Assembly (NCBI GenBank): GCA_964630595.1
Contig: CAZVVT010000006.1
Span: forward strand, 12,231 to 76,230
Length of the DNA: 64,000 nucleotides
Reading direction: 5' to 3'
Origin: CAZVVT01 sp964630595
GTDB taxonomy: Bacteria > Chlamydiota > Chlamydiia > Chlamydiales > VFKH01
Of this stretch, positions 1 through 8,061 are shown piece by piece. The position numbers and the translations under genes are program-made. The notes under the pieces were generated by a model. It made no database searches and was not told the origin of the DNA. It saw only the letters and a list, made by a program, of their open reading frames with translations. Each line of letters begins with the position of its first letter. Within the stretch, counting starts at the first letter, position 1.

Positions 1-1225
1 CTTAGTACTCATTTTAACAAAAACCCTCTCCTTTGGAGATGCCTTTTCCGGATTTACGAGTGATATTGTTTGGTTGATTGTCTTCGCCTACTTTATTTCG
101 AGAGGAATTATTAATACCGGTTTGGGTAATCGTATTGCCTTTTTATTTATGCGTCGCTTTGGCAAGCGCACGCTTGGTTTAAGTTACAGTTTGGCGGTGA
201 CCGACTTGGTTTTAGCTCCCGCCATTCCTAGCAGCACTGCGCGAGCGGGTGGAATTGTTCTTCCCATTTTAAAATCGATTTCTATTGCTTTTGGGAGCCA
301 TGCGCACCAGCCGGATGCCAACCGTGTGGGAACTTACCTTACGCTTACAGCTTTTCACATTACCTGCATTTCCTCCGCCATGTTTTTGACGGCTATGGGG
401 GGAAATCCGCTGATTGTTGACTTAGCGGCACAAAGCGGCGTCAAAATTACTTGGTTGAGTTGGGCTTTGGCGGCTTCCGTTCCCGGTATCATCAGTATCG
501 TCATTCTTCCCTACCTGATCTTTAAGCTCTTTCCGCCCATCATCAAGCAAACACCCGATGCCCCTGAATACGCACAGAGAAAGCTCAAAGAGATGGGGCG
601 CGTCTCTTTCCACGAGTGGCTGATGCTTTTCGTCTTTGTTGGGCTGGTTGGGCTTTGGATTTTTGGAGAAAGCGTCGGAATTAAAGCGGCCGTCACGGCG
701 CTGATGGGTGTAGCTGTTTTGCTGATTGCCGGAGTGCTTTCTTGGAAAGATCTCATGAAGGAGGACAGTGCGTGGGATACGCTGATCTGGTTTGCCTCTC
801 TTGCGATGATGGCAGGATTCCTCAATAAGTTGGGGGTCATTCACTGGTTTGGCGATTGGGTAGCGGGTAACATTCATGGCTACTCGTGGCAGGCGGGCTT
901 TGCCGTGATGGCCCTTGTCTACTTCTTCACGCACTACTTCTTCGCCAGCAACCTCGCGCACATCAGCGCAATGTATGCGGCCTTTTTAGTGGTTTCCATC
1001 GCTTTAGGTACGCCGCCTTATCTGGCCGCCTTTGTCCTGGCCTTCTTCTCTAATCTCTTTGGAACGCTGACGCACTACGGCTGCGGTCCCGCGCCGATCC
1101 TCTTTGGGGCTGGTTACGTGCCGATTGGGAAGTGGTGGCAGGCAGGGCTTATTCTTTCGCTGGTGAACATTGTGATCTGGTTTGGCATCGGCGGACTGTG
1201 GTGGAAATTCCTGAATCTCTGGTAA
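1..1225 (+). CDS. DASS-family 2-oxoglutarate/malate (dicarboxylate) translocator, 5' truncated by window edge
   Basis: Inner-membrane carrier of the divalent anion:sodium symporter family. The open frame runs in from base 2 with no stop, so the N-terminus lies outside the window; about 407 codons remain. Many hydrophobic segments are visible, with the family-like stretch DLVLAPAIPSSTARAGG, and the protein ends KFLNLW. Chlamydiae use such carriers (SodTi type) to take C4/C5 dicarboxylates from the host; the exact substrate cannot be read from sequence. It overlaps the start of the Rsm22-like gene by about 25 bases, so the two are probably co-transcribed. Confidence 0.9.
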   Translation, partial: LVLILTKTLSFGDAFSGFTSDIVWLIVFAYFISRGIINTGLGNRIAFLFMRRFGKRTLGLSYSLAVTDLVLAPAIPSSTARAGGIVLPILKSISIAFGSHAHQPDANRVGTYLTLTAFHITCISSAMFLTAMGGNPLIVDLAAQSGVKITWLSWALAASVPGIISIVILPYLIFKLFPPIIKQTPDAPEYAQRKLKEMGRVSFHEWLMLFVFVGLVGLWIFGESVGIKAAVTALMGVAVLLIAGVLSWKDLMKEDSAWDTLIWFASLAMMAGFLNKLGVIHWFGDWVAGNIHGYSWQAGFAVMALVYFFTHYFFASNLAHISAMYAAFLVVSIALGTPPYLAAFVLAFFSNLFGTLTHYGCGPAPILFGAGYVPIGKWWQAGLILSLVNIVIWFGIGGLWWKFLNLW

Positions 1226-2043
1226 AGCCGTCGGAGCTAAAAGTTGCCTACGAAAAAATTTCTGCTGGATACCGAAAAGGACGGGTCCAACTCAAGGATC
1301 CCATCGATTACTTGGCCTATGTTGCGGCGCGCAGCCCCGCAACCGGCGCAGCGATCCGCGCCGTACTCACAGAGGTGGCGGCCCGCATCACGCACCCAGT
1401 GCACTCCATTTGTGATGTTGGCATGGGCCCTGGCACGGCCATCGCCACCCTCCGCGAACTCTTTCCCGCCGCCCGCTACGCAGGCGTTGAAAAAGACCCT
1501 CAGTTCATCGCACTTGCACAGCAAATCTTCGGTCCATTGGACGTCAAGCCACCGCACGCTGCCGACCTTGTGCTCTGCTCTTATTCGCTCAACGAAATGA
1601 GTGATCCCACGCCTTTTCTCAATCTCGACGCGCAAACCATTGTCATCATCGAGCCGGGCACCACCGAAGGCTTTCGCCGCATACTCTCTTACCGCGATCA
1701 TTTGATCGGCCAAGGGCTGCACATGGTCGCTCCTTGCCCCGCTTCCCACAAGTGTCCCTCTTCCTGGTGTCACTTCTCCGTACGCGTGCCGCGCACCAAA
1801 CTACATCGCTACATCAAAGGCACGATGGGCCATGAGGACGAGAAATACTCCTATATTGCCATGTCAAAACATCCCGCGCGCACTGCTTCTGCCCGCATTG
1901 TCGCTTCACCTGAACACAAAAGCGGCCATACCCATTTCCTTTTGTGCGAAAACTGCCAGCTTGTAAAAAAAACAGTCTCTCGCAAAGACGCCCACTTTAA
2001 ACAAGCAAAGAAGCTTGAGTGGGGAGATTCGTGCGAATTGTAA
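1201..2043 (+). CDS. Rsm22-family small-ribosomal-subunit methyltransferase-like protein
   Basis: Resembles the Rsm22/METTL17 family, which acts on or assembles the small ribosomal subunit. A SAM-fold glycine motif is seen as CDVGMGPGTA about 65 residues in, followed by an acidic strand end (AGVEKD). Further on, C-x5-C-x4-C (PCPASHKCPSSWC) matches the family's iron-sulfur cysteine cluster, and another cysteine pair occurs near the C-terminus (LCENC). I chose GTG at 1201 because it gives a normal N-terminus; a longer frame from 1132 runs deep into the transporter gene. Methyltransferase activity is doubtful in parts of this family, so the function is inferred. Confidence 0.75.
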   Translation: MEIPESLVKPSELKVAYEKISAGYRKGRVQLKDPIDYLAYVAARSPATGAAIRAVLTEVAARITHPVHSICDVGMGPGTAIATLRELFPAARYAGVEKDPQFIALAQQIFGPLDVKPPHAADLVLCSYSLNEMSDPTPFLNLDAQTIVIIEPGTTEGFRRILSYRDHLIGQGLHMVAPCPASHKCPSSWCHFSVRVPRTKLHRYIKGTMGHEDEKYSYIAMSKHPARTASARIVASPEHKSGHTHFLLCENCQLVKKTVSRKDAHFKQAKKLEWGDSCEL

Positions 2044-2053
2044 CAGAAAAGTT

Positions 2054-2323
2054 ATGTCTCTAGTAGTTACTGCCACAATGAAAGAAGATGCTGCTTATGC
2101 GCGAGCTCTTCGCTTGCAATTAGAAGGGCAAAGATTGTTTCGAGGAGCTCACGCTGTGGGCTTTCTTCGTGGAAGACAAATCCATGTTGTTTTTGACCGC
2201 AGAACAAGAGTCGTTGAACTCCGCTTACTGAGTTTAAAGCGAATAGAGAGCGTCGAAGTAGAATACAAAGATATTCCCAAGATACTGCGGTTTTTTCTTA
2301 GAAAAATCCTCTATTCAAGTTAG
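2054..2323 (+). CDS. small hypothetical protein, about 89 aa
   Basis: Not recognised. It starts 10 bases after the Rsm22-like gene, with a weak purine-rich ribosome site (AGAAAAG). The product is basic, with alternating hydrophobic and charged residues (VGFLRGRQIHVVFDRRTRVVELRLL) suggesting a small beta-rich fold. Its stop overlaps the stop of the convergent ExoD-like gene by four bases (TTAG). Coding is supported mainly by position and the tight junction, not by homology. Confidence 0.5.
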   Translation: MSLVVTATMKEDAAYARALRLQLEGQRLFRGAHAVGFLRGRQIHVVFDRRTRVVELRLLSLKRIESVEVEYKDIPKILRFFLRKILYSS

Positions 2324-2919
2324 AGCCACTCGAAGCCAAACCAAAAGAGGGCAGTGAAGAGGCCGATCGCGATCAAGGAAGAGATCCATCCCAGTAAGAT
2401 GAAGAGGCCGTCGTAGGCGAGCAGGCCAAGGCCAAGGAAGACGATGGGGGTGGCGGCAACCGTGTTGCTGAAAGGGACGGGCAGGGGTAGGGCCATGAAA
2501 AAGCCCTGGATGCAGAGGGTGATGCCGATGAGGGTTTTGTAGTGGCAGAGCCGGGTGAGGCGGTGGTGGAGGATGTAGCGCAGTTTGTGGGTGGTTTTTT
2601 CCGTGATATGGATGATTTTGCGCAGGTGGCTGGGCTTTACCGTGCAGGTCCGTATAAAGGGGGGGAGCCAGAGCCGCTTATGGAGGAGGATTTTGACTCC
2701 AAAAAGGATTTGGAGGATCCCAAAGGGGCTGGAAAGGCCGGGAATGGTAATAGGAAAGGCAAAGGGAAGGCTGAAAATCACGATAAGCAACCCATAGCCC
2801 TGGCCGTCTAAAGATGCAACTATCTCAGCTACAGTGACTTGCTTATGATGCGCGAGATTTGTGAGCTTTTTTAAAGCTCCTTCTACCTTATGGTTTTCTT
2901 GTATATTAGGCGTCTTCAA
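2320..2919 (-). CDS. ExoD-family membrane protein
   Basis: Resembles ExoD (exopolysaccharide synthesis family), about 200 aa, with the typical LxxLxxxxxxxVTVAEIVASLDGQGYGLLIVIFSLPFAFP core and several hydrophobic segments in the C-terminal half. I place the start at TTG 2919, preceded by AGGAAA about nine bases upstream. The longer frame to 3060 would overlap the divergent kinase-like gene and has a non-family-like N-terminus. The molecular role of ExoD proteins is poorly known; a role in envelope or polysaccharide is only a family-based guess. Confidence 0.72.
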   Translation of the reverse strand: MKTPNIQENHKVEGALKKLTNLAHHKQVTVAEIVASLDGQGYGLLIVIFSLPFAFPITIPGLSSPFGILQILFGVKILLHKRLWLPPFIRTCTVKPSHLRKIIHITEKTTHKLRYILHHRLTRLCHYKTLIGITLCIQGFFMALPLPVPFSNTVAATPIVFLGLGLLAYDGLFILLGWISSLIAIGLFTALFWFGFEWL

Positions 2920-2928
2920 CGGTATAAT
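2899..2928 (+). promoter_or_regulatory. sigma-70-like promoter for the kinase-like gene
   Basis: TTGTAT at 2899-2904 and a perfect TATAAT at 2923-2928 are separated by 18 bases. The predicted transcription start lies about 30 bases before the ATG at 2966, whose ribosome site AAGGA is at about 2955. The promoter overlaps the first codons of the divergent ExoD-like gene. Confidence 0.45.
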
Positions 2929-2965
2929 TTCCTGCTCTACTTGCCGTAACCATAAGGAAAATACG

Positions 2966-4102
2966 ATGTTCAGTCCAGTACGTTCGAAGCCATTTCTTGG
3001 TAGCCCACATGCGGATGATCCAGCACGTGTTGCGGAAGGGTCAAAAAGACGACGCATCATTTCCCAGGAAAGTGCGGCATCAGATGCAGCAGCTTTTACC
3101 TCTCCTACTCGACCACAAGCTCTGCCCGGTGCTGGTGCAATGACTGCAGGTTTTTCCCCTCTTGAAGAGATGGATCTCTTAGACGATTTTCCTGCTCGAA
3201 TGGTTACAGCGGCAGCTGCAGTTTTTGGTTCTCCTGCTAGAGAAGCGGCTGCGGCGGCTGGAGGCTTTTTTGGCTCTCCTCCTAGAACAGCAGCAGCTGG
3301 CGCCGGTTTCAGCTCACCCGCTAGGGGTGGAGCTGCAGCGGCTGGAGGCTTTGGCTCTCCTCCTAGAACAGCAGCAGCTGGCGCCGGTTTCGGCTCACCC
3401 GCTAGGGGTGGAGCTGCAGCGGCAGCAGATTTTGGTGGTCCGTCGAGAGCAGCTCCTCCCGCTATTCGCTCAAAATATTTCAGCTCGACTTATGGGCAGA
3501 TCTGTACTTCGTTGTTAGGGAAGGGAATTTCCATTGATGGAACATTGCGCACCTTAAGTTTCCTTGGAAAAGGGGAGTATTTCAATGTCTATCGAGCCGT
3601 AGGTACAGAGTGGGTTGTGAAGATTCCCCACTTCGAAAATAAGGTGACTCCAAACGCCTACCAAAAATTGATCGCAATGCACAGACCCGATACCTATACG
3701 GCTCTCTTCGTAGGAGCGCCTGTAGCAGCAGTGAAAGAGGTAACAGAACACTACATCGTGCAACGTTTTGTAAAGGGTCACCAAGCAACTGAAATTGTCG
3801 GCGAAAACATTCACTGCTTAGCTCAACTAGTCGCTGCTGCTTGCAAGAATAAAAGACCGGTTGATGTCAACGTTGGTAACCTGCTGATCGAAAACGGGTT
3901 GCTGGTGTGCATCGATCCAATTCCACCGCTCGATCAAGAAGAGCCTTTAGACTTCCTCAGCTTGCTGGAAGGTCTTTTCCTAAGGGTACGTATTACCGAT
4001 GCAGCAAAGCGCGCAGTACTTGCTCCTTTAGCGGCTTGGCCCGAGGCTATCGAAGCGATTCGCTTGGCAGAAGCAAGTCCTCTGCTGCCCTTCATTACCT
4101 AA
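2966..4102 (+). CDS. kinase-fold protein with repetitive disordered N-terminus, candidate effector
   Basis: About 378 aa. Residues 1-170 are rich in Ala, Gly, Pro, Ser and Arg, with repeated GSPxR motifs (FGSPPR, FSSPAR, FGSPAR) and a basic patch SKRRR at about 26-30. Residues about 195-378 look like a small protein-kinase fold: glycine loop LGKGEYFNVYRA (200-211), lysine strand WVVKIP (K219), a catalytic-loop analogue DVNVGN (D300, N305, spaced like HRDxxxxN) and a metal-site analogue CIDP (D317). The HRD and DFG wording is atypical, closer to aminoglycoside/Kdo kinases. The start at 2966 has a good AAGGA site and the promoter at 2899-2928. Secretion into the host is inferred from architecture only. 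Confidence 0.6.
   Translation: MFSPVRSKPFLGSPHADDPARVAEGSKRRRIISQESAASDAAAFTSPTRPQALPGAGAMTAGFSPLEEMDLLDDFPARMVTAAAAVFGSPAREAAAAAGGFFGSPPRTAAAGAGFSSPARGGAAAAGGFGSPPRTAAAGAGFGSPARGGAAAAADFGGPSRAAPPAIRSKYFSSTYGQICTSLLGKGISIDGTLRTLSFLGKGEYFNVYRAVGTEWVVKIPHFENKVTPNAYQKLIAMHRPDTYTALFVGAPVAAVKEVTEHYIVQRFVKGHQATEIVGENIHCLAQLVAAACKNKRPVDVNVGNLLIENGLLVCIDPIPPLDQEEPLDFLSLLEGLFLRVRITDAAKRAVLAPLAAWPEAIEAIRLAEASPLLPFIT
3272..3423 (+). repeat. 81-bp in-frame tandem repeat (27 aa) in the kinase-like gene
   Basis: Unit 1 starts at 3272 and unit 2 at 3353. The first 71 bases of each are identical except for one A/G difference (3311 versus 3392), after which unit 2 diverges. Because 81 is divisible by three, copy-number changes keep the frame. 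Each unit encodes a GSPPRT...GSPARGG pair of motifs. Confidence 0.9.
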
Positions 4103-4662
4103 TCAGGTTCGGGCTCGCCGCGGACCCAGGCAGTGACGGCCAGGCGCATGGCTTTTTCTACCGACATATCCATCGGGCGGATTTTGCTTCGATCTATGAG
4201 TAAGGTGATGCCGCCGATCTGGTAACTCAATGGGATGTAGACGGCTACTTTGCTGGCATCGTGAGGAATTGTTTCCGAAGTAATGAACCCCAACATATCC
4301 ATTTCATGCACAGTAACGAGAACAACAGACCCGCCTTCGCGTTTGGTGCGAAAGAAGTTGAGTAGGTCGGAGATGGAGCTGTAGAGCGTTTTGAAGAGGG
4401 GGATCTTCTTAAGTTGGCGTTCTGCCCAGCCGTAGGCTTTACTGATAAACCACGCGTTCAGGGTCAGACCGAAAACAAAAACAAAGCCCAAGCCAATGAT
4501 CAGCCCCAGCCCGGGGAAATAGTGAGCAGGGCCCATGATCATCTTCAGAATATAGCCGAAAAAGCCCTCAATAAAGTTGAGGAGCCAGACGACCAAGGCC
4601 ACTGTAATGGCGATGGGGAGGATGGCCATAAGGCCTTTAAGAAAGATCTTGCCGATGCGCAT
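4099..4662 (-). CDS. DUF502 family membrane protein
   Basis: 187 aa, two N-terminal transmembrane segments (about 8-35 and 50-72), then the conserved soluble part with IPLFKTLYSSISDLLNFF and a C-terminal VYIPLSYQIGGIT stretch characteristic of DUF502. Function unknown. It is downstream of ruvX in the kdsB-pyrG-ruvX group and its start overlaps the ruvX end by 26 bases, so it is translationally linked. Its stop overlaps the stop of the convergent kinase-like gene by four bases (CTAA). Confidence 0.85.
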   Translation of the reverse strand: MRIGKIFLKGLMAILPIAITVALVVWLLNFIEGFFGYILKMIMGPAHYFPGLGLIIGLGFVFVFGLTLNAWFISKAYGWAERQLKKIPLFKTLYSSISDLLNFFRTKREGGSVVLVTVHEMDMLGFITSETIPHDASKVAVYIPLSYQIGGITLLIDRSKIRPMDMSVEKAMRLAVTAWVRGEPEPD

Positions 4663-5065
4663 CTAGGTAACTCTGTAGCATAATGACTGCCGCGGCCGTG
4701 TCAAGTGCTTCTGTGCGGCGTTTACGGCTCAAACCAACCTCTTTGAGGGCCCTATCGGCCTGTAAAGAGGTGAGCCTTTCGTCCCAAAGGTGGACAGGGC
4801 AGGAGACCTTGGTTTGCAGCTGGGCAGCAAAATGGGCTGCCTGGTCGGCCATAGGGCCCTTTTTGCCGTTCATATTGAGAGGGTGCCCGACAACAATGGC
4901 TTCTACGGGGTGTTTTTCGAGCGCCTTAAGAACGCCTTCAATGGACGTTTCGGTGCGGCCATCGCTGTCTACGCGGGTTAGAGGGCTGGCCAGACTTTTG
5001 CCCAAGTCAGAGAGAGCAACCCCAATGCGTTTTTGGCCAAAGTCAATGCCGGCGATCCTACCCAT
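4637..5065 (-). CDS. ruvX: RuvX/YqgF Holliday-junction-resolvase-fold protein
   Basis: About 142 aa, the usual family size. The RNase H-fold start GIDFGQKRIGVALSD carries the first catalytic Asp, LWDERLTS gives the Asp-Glu pair, and EALDTAAAVIMLQ the last Asp region. In bacteria YqgF acts in 16S rRNA 5'-end maturation; recombination activity is also proposed. The start ATG at 5065 overlaps the pyrG stop by eight bases; a longer in-frame extension lies inside pyrG and is rejected. The kdsB-pyrG-yqgF order matches Chlamydia. Confidence 0.9.
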   Translation of the reverse strand: MGRIAGIDFGQKRIGVALSDLGKSLASPLTRVDSDGRTETSIEGVLKALEKHPVEAIVVGHPLNMNGKKGPMADQAAHFAAQLQTKVSCPVHLWDERLTSLQADRALKEVGLSRKRRTEALDTAAAVIMLQSYLDAHRQDLS

Positions 5066-6662
5066 TTTTGATTGCAGCGGCGATAAAGTCGCGGAACAGG
5101 GGATGGGCATCGGTGGGCTTGGACTTGAATTCGGGGTGAAACTGCACACCTAGCATCCAAGGGTGATCTTTGACTTCCGTGATTTCGCACAAGTTGCCCT
5201 CGATCCACACACCGGAAACCACCATGCCCGCATCTTCGAGTGCGGCGCGGTAGCCATTGTTTAGCTCCCAGCGGTGGCGATGGCGTTCTGAAATCACATC
5301 CGCTTTGTACGCCTTATGTGCAAGCGTGCCCGGCTTCAACGTGCAGGGATAAGCTCCCAGGCGCATCGTGCCGCCTAAATCCACCACATGTTGCTGCTCA
5401 CTTAGGAGCGAAATCACCGGATAGGGGGTTTCCGGATCCATTTCCGTTGAGTTGGCACCCTCTAATCCGAGAACGTTGCGTGCAAACTCTGTAATCATAA
5501 CCTGCATGCCAAGGCAGAGGCCAAAATAGGGAATCTTCTTTTCACGGCAATACTTCGCCGTCATGATTTTGCCCAGCCACCCGCGCTCTCCAAAACCACC
5601 TGGAACGACGTAGCCATCAAAGCCTTTTACTTCGTCGATCAACACATCATCGTCATCGATTACTTTGTCTGATTCGAAAAGACCTAGCTCTAAGCGGTAG
5701 CCCGCATGCGCGGCGGCGTGTTGCAGAGCCTCGTACACAGACTTATAGGCATCTTGGTGCTGCACATATTTGCCCACCACAGCGATACGCACCGTTCCTT
5801 TCGGGTGAATGAAAGTCTCGACGAGTTTCTTCCACTCTTTGAGGTCATTTTTCTTCCAGGGCAATCCCAAAAATTCGCAGACTTTTTTATCCACGCCCTG
5901 TTCATGCAGATCAAGAGGGACTTCCCAGATCGTGTGCTCGACATCTTTTTCCGCAAAGACGGAGTCGCGCGCAACGCTGCAGAAGAGCGAAATCTTGTCG
6001 CGGTTTTCTTCGGAAAGATCCACTTCAGAGCGGCAGAGCAGAATGTCGGGAATGATTCCAATACCTCGCAAAATCTGCACAGACTGCTGCGTGGGCTTGG
6101 TTTTGACCTCACCCGCAGCGCGTAAATAGGGCACATAGGTGAGGTGAATGTTCATGCATGCGCTGGGGCGTTCATAGCGAAACTGACGAATCGCTTCGAA
6201 GAAGGGCAGCGATTCGATATCGCCCACGGTGCCGCCTACTTCTACAATGACAATATCAATATTGGGAGTCTGCTTTCCGCAGTTGATAATACGCTGCTTA
6301 ATTTCGTCAGTAATGTGGGGAATGACTTGAACTGTTTTCCCAAGAAAATCGCCATGCCGTTCACGTTTGATTACAGTCTCGTAGAGCTGACCGGAAGTAA
6401 CGTTGGAAACTTTTGAAAGAGGGGAGTTGCAGAAGCGGTAGTAGTGACCCAGGTCCAAGTCGGTCTCTGCGCCATCATCCGTAACGTAGACCTCTCCGTG
6501 TTGGTACGGACTCATCGTGCCCGGATCGACGTTGAGATAGGGGTCGAACTTGAGCATCGCGCAGGTGAGACCCTGGCGCTCTAGCAGAAGGGCGATGGAT
6601 GCAGAAGTAAGGCCCTTGCCCAGGGAAGAGACGACGCCACCTGTAACGAATATGTAGTTCAC
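5058..6662 (-). CDS. pyrG: CTP synthase
   Basis: 534 aa, full length. It aminates UTP to CTP using glutamine. The N-terminal synthetase domain begins MNYIFVTGGVVSSLGKG with GVVSSLGKG nucleotide loop, followed by the DPYLNVDPGTM motif. The C-terminal class I glutamine amidotransferase domain has the nucleophile in GLCLGMQ and the His/Glu pair in QFHPEF. The ATG overlaps the kdsB stop by four bases (ATGA). Chlamydiae keep CTP synthase although they can import nucleotides. Confidence 0.97.
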   Translation of the reverse strand: MNYIFVTGGVVSSLGKGLTSASIALLLERQGLTCAMLKFDPYLNVDPGTMSPYQHGEVYVTDDGAETDLDLGHYYRFCNSPLSKVSNVTSGQLYETVIKRERHGDFLGKTVQVIPHITDEIKQRIINCGKQTPNIDIVIVEVGGTVGDIESLPFFEAIRQFRYERPSACMNIHLTYVPYLRAAGEVKTKPTQQSVQILRGIGIIPDILLCRSEVDLSEENRDKISLFCSVARDSVFAEKDVEHTIWEVPLDLHEQGVDKKVCEFLGLPWKKNDLKEWKKLVETFIHPKGTVRIAVVGKYVQHQDAYKSVYEALQHAAAHAGYRLELGLFESDKVIDDDDVLIDEVKGFDGYVVPGGFGERGWLGKIMTAKYCREKKIPYFGLCLGMQVMITEFARNVLGLEGANSTEMDPETPYPVISLLSEQQHVVDLGGTMRLGAYPCTLKPGTLAHKAYKADVISERHRHRWELNNGYRAALEDAGMVVSGVWIEGNLCEITEVKDHPWMLGVQFHPEFKSKPTDAHPLFRDFIAAAIKNG

Positions 6663-7423
6663 TTGGAAAGGGCCTCCTCAACTCGGGCAACATCTTCTGG
6701 AAAGTTTACTTCGATCGACATGGCGGAATCGGAAAGAATGGCCACTCTCATGCGAAAACCATGCTCAAGAATGCGCAACTGTTCTAGGTCTTCGTACATT
6801 TGCAGGGGAGTGGGGGAAAGGCTGGCCATTTGCGGGAGAAATTCGGCGCGGAAACAGTAGAGTCCGATGTGGCGGTAGTAGTGAGGGAAGGTGGCATCAA
6901 AACTGCCCCGACGGTTGAAGGGGATGAGTGAACGACTGAAATAGAGAGCGTTGCCCTTTAAATCGAGGACCACCTTGGCTACGTTGGGCGAAATCGCCTC
7001 TTCGTAGTTGCGGATGGGAACAGCGGCTGTGGATACCACCGCTTCATCATCTTCTAAAAGAAGGTCAACCGCATCGCGGATCACTTTTGGATCCAGCAGA
7101 GGTTCGTCGCCCTGTACGTTGACGATGATGTCGTGTTCTTGTAGCTCGGGAAAGGCGATGGAGGCTTCTACAAGGCGATCGGTCCCTGTTTGGCAAGAAG
7201 AGGAGGTCATTAAAACCTTCCCGCCAAACCCGAGAACGTGCTCGGAAATACGGGCGTCATCGGTCAATACGATGACATCTTTGAAGTCTTTGTAGCGACG
7301 GGCGTTTTCTACCACGCGCTGAACGAGTGTTTTGCCGCCGATCATTGCGAGGGGTTTGCCTGGAAAGCGGGTGCTGGCCCACCTGGCGGGTACCATAGCA
7401 ATGATTGACGGCTTGCGAAACAT
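6659..7423 (-). CDS. kdsB: 3-deoxy-manno-octulosonate cytidylyltransferase (CMP-Kdo synthetase)
   Basis: 254 aa. It activates Kdo with CTP for lipopolysaccharide core synthesis, so its linkage to pyrG, which supplies CTP, makes metabolic sense. The N-terminal signature PARWASTRFPGKPL is present, with NVQGDEPL (metal-binding Asp) and HIGLYCFR later. First gene of a kdsB-pyrG-ruvX-DUF502 operon whose members overlap. No ribosome site is visible before the ATG; the promoter at 7433-7461 predicts a very short leader. Confidence 0.97.
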   Translation of the reverse strand: MFRKPSIIAMVPARWASTRFPGKPLAMIGGKTLVQRVVENARRYKDFKDVIVLTDDARISEHVLGFGGKVLMTSSSCQTGTDRLVEASIAFPELQEHDIIVNVQGDEPLLDPKVIRDAVDLLLEDDEAVVSTAAVPIRNYEEAISPNVAKVVLDLKGNALYFSRSLIPFNRRGSFDATFPHYYRHIGLYCFRAEFLPQMASLSPTPLQMYEDLEQLRILEHGFRMRVAILSDSAMSIEVNFPEDVARVEEALSK

Positions 7424-7434
7424 GACACTACAAT
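7405..7434 (+). promoter_or_regulatory. promoter for queH, predicted leaderless transcript
   Basis: TTGACG at 7405-7410 and TACAAT at 7429-7434 with an 18-base spacer. The predicted transcription start falls at or next to the ATG at 7441, and no Shine-Dalgarno sequence precedes that ATG. The element lies inside the 5' coding region of the divergent kdsB. Confidence 0.5.
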
Positions 7435-7461
7435 ACTAGCATGTTGGAAAAAGAGCTACAA
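7433..7461 (-). promoter_or_regulatory. promoter for the kdsB operon, overlapping the queH promoter
   Basis: On the minus strand TTGTAG (7461-7456) and TAGTAT (7438-7433) are separated by 17 bases, placing the transcript start close to the kdsB ATG at 7423. Its -10 hexamer overlaps the -10 of the divergent queH promoter by two bases, so the two should exclude each other. Confidence 0.42.
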
Positions 7462-8061
7462 CCCTTGCTTATGCACACCTGCTGCGCCCCCTGTTCAGGC
7501 GAGGTGATAGAGACCGTTTTACGAAGCGGGGTGGAGTTCTCCCTCTTCTTTTATAACCCTAATATTCATCCTCTTAAGGAATACGAGCTGCGCAAAGAGG
7601 AGAACATCCGTTTCGCTGAAAAAATGGGTATTCCCTTCATCGATGCCGACTACGACACCGACAATTGGTTTGCCCGCGTCAGGGGGCTTGAAAATGCCCC
7701 TGAAAGAGGGGAGCGCTGTACGGCCTGTTTCGACATGCGTTTTGAGCGCACCGCTCTCTACGCTCACGAGCACGGTTTTCGCTCCATTACCTCCTGTTTA
7801 GGCATCTCTCGTTGGAAGGATATGGAGCAGATCAACCGCTCTGGCCACCGCAGCGCTGCTCGCTACAACCTTCCCTACTGGGACTTTAATTGGCGCAAAG
7901 GGGGCGGCTCTGCGCGCATGGTGGAAATTGCCAAGCGCGAGGGTTTCTACCAGCAAGAGTATTGCGGCTGCATCTATTCACTGCGCGACTCTAACAAGTG
8001 GCGTCAGGCACAGGGGCGCCCTCTTATACGGCTGGGCGAGAAACATTATCATGTATCCTGA
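7441..8061 (+). CDS. queH: epoxyqueuosine reductase QueH
   Basis: 206 aa, QueH (former DUF208) family. It reduces epoxyqueuosine in tRNA to queuosine, the last step after QueA, which is encoded at 34811-35764. Cysteine pairs for the metal centre are visible: THTCCAPCSG at the N-terminus (as HTCCAPC), RCTACFDMR mid-protein and YCGCIYS near the C-terminus. The FFYNPNIHPxxEY stretch is typical. The following gene overlaps its end by 11 bases. Confidence 0.92.
   Translation: MLEKELQPLLMHTCCAPCSGEVIETVLRSGVEFSLFFYNPNIHPLKEYELRKEENIRFAEKMGIPFIDADYDTDNWFARVRGLENAPERGERCTACFDMRFERTALYAHEHGFRSITSCLGISRWKDMEQINRSGHRSAARYNLPYWDFNWRKGGGSARMVEIAKREGFYQQEYCGCIYSLRDSNKWRQAQGRPLIRLGEKHYHVS

Noticed and set aside
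422..961. Minus-strand frames antisense to the DASS transporter
   Set aside because: The plus strand has the clear membrane protein; the antisense frames are rich in Arg, His and Asn with no domain.
5240..5494. Plus-strand frame within pyrG
   Set aside because: Shadow frame; pyrG is complete with both catalytic domains on the minus strand.
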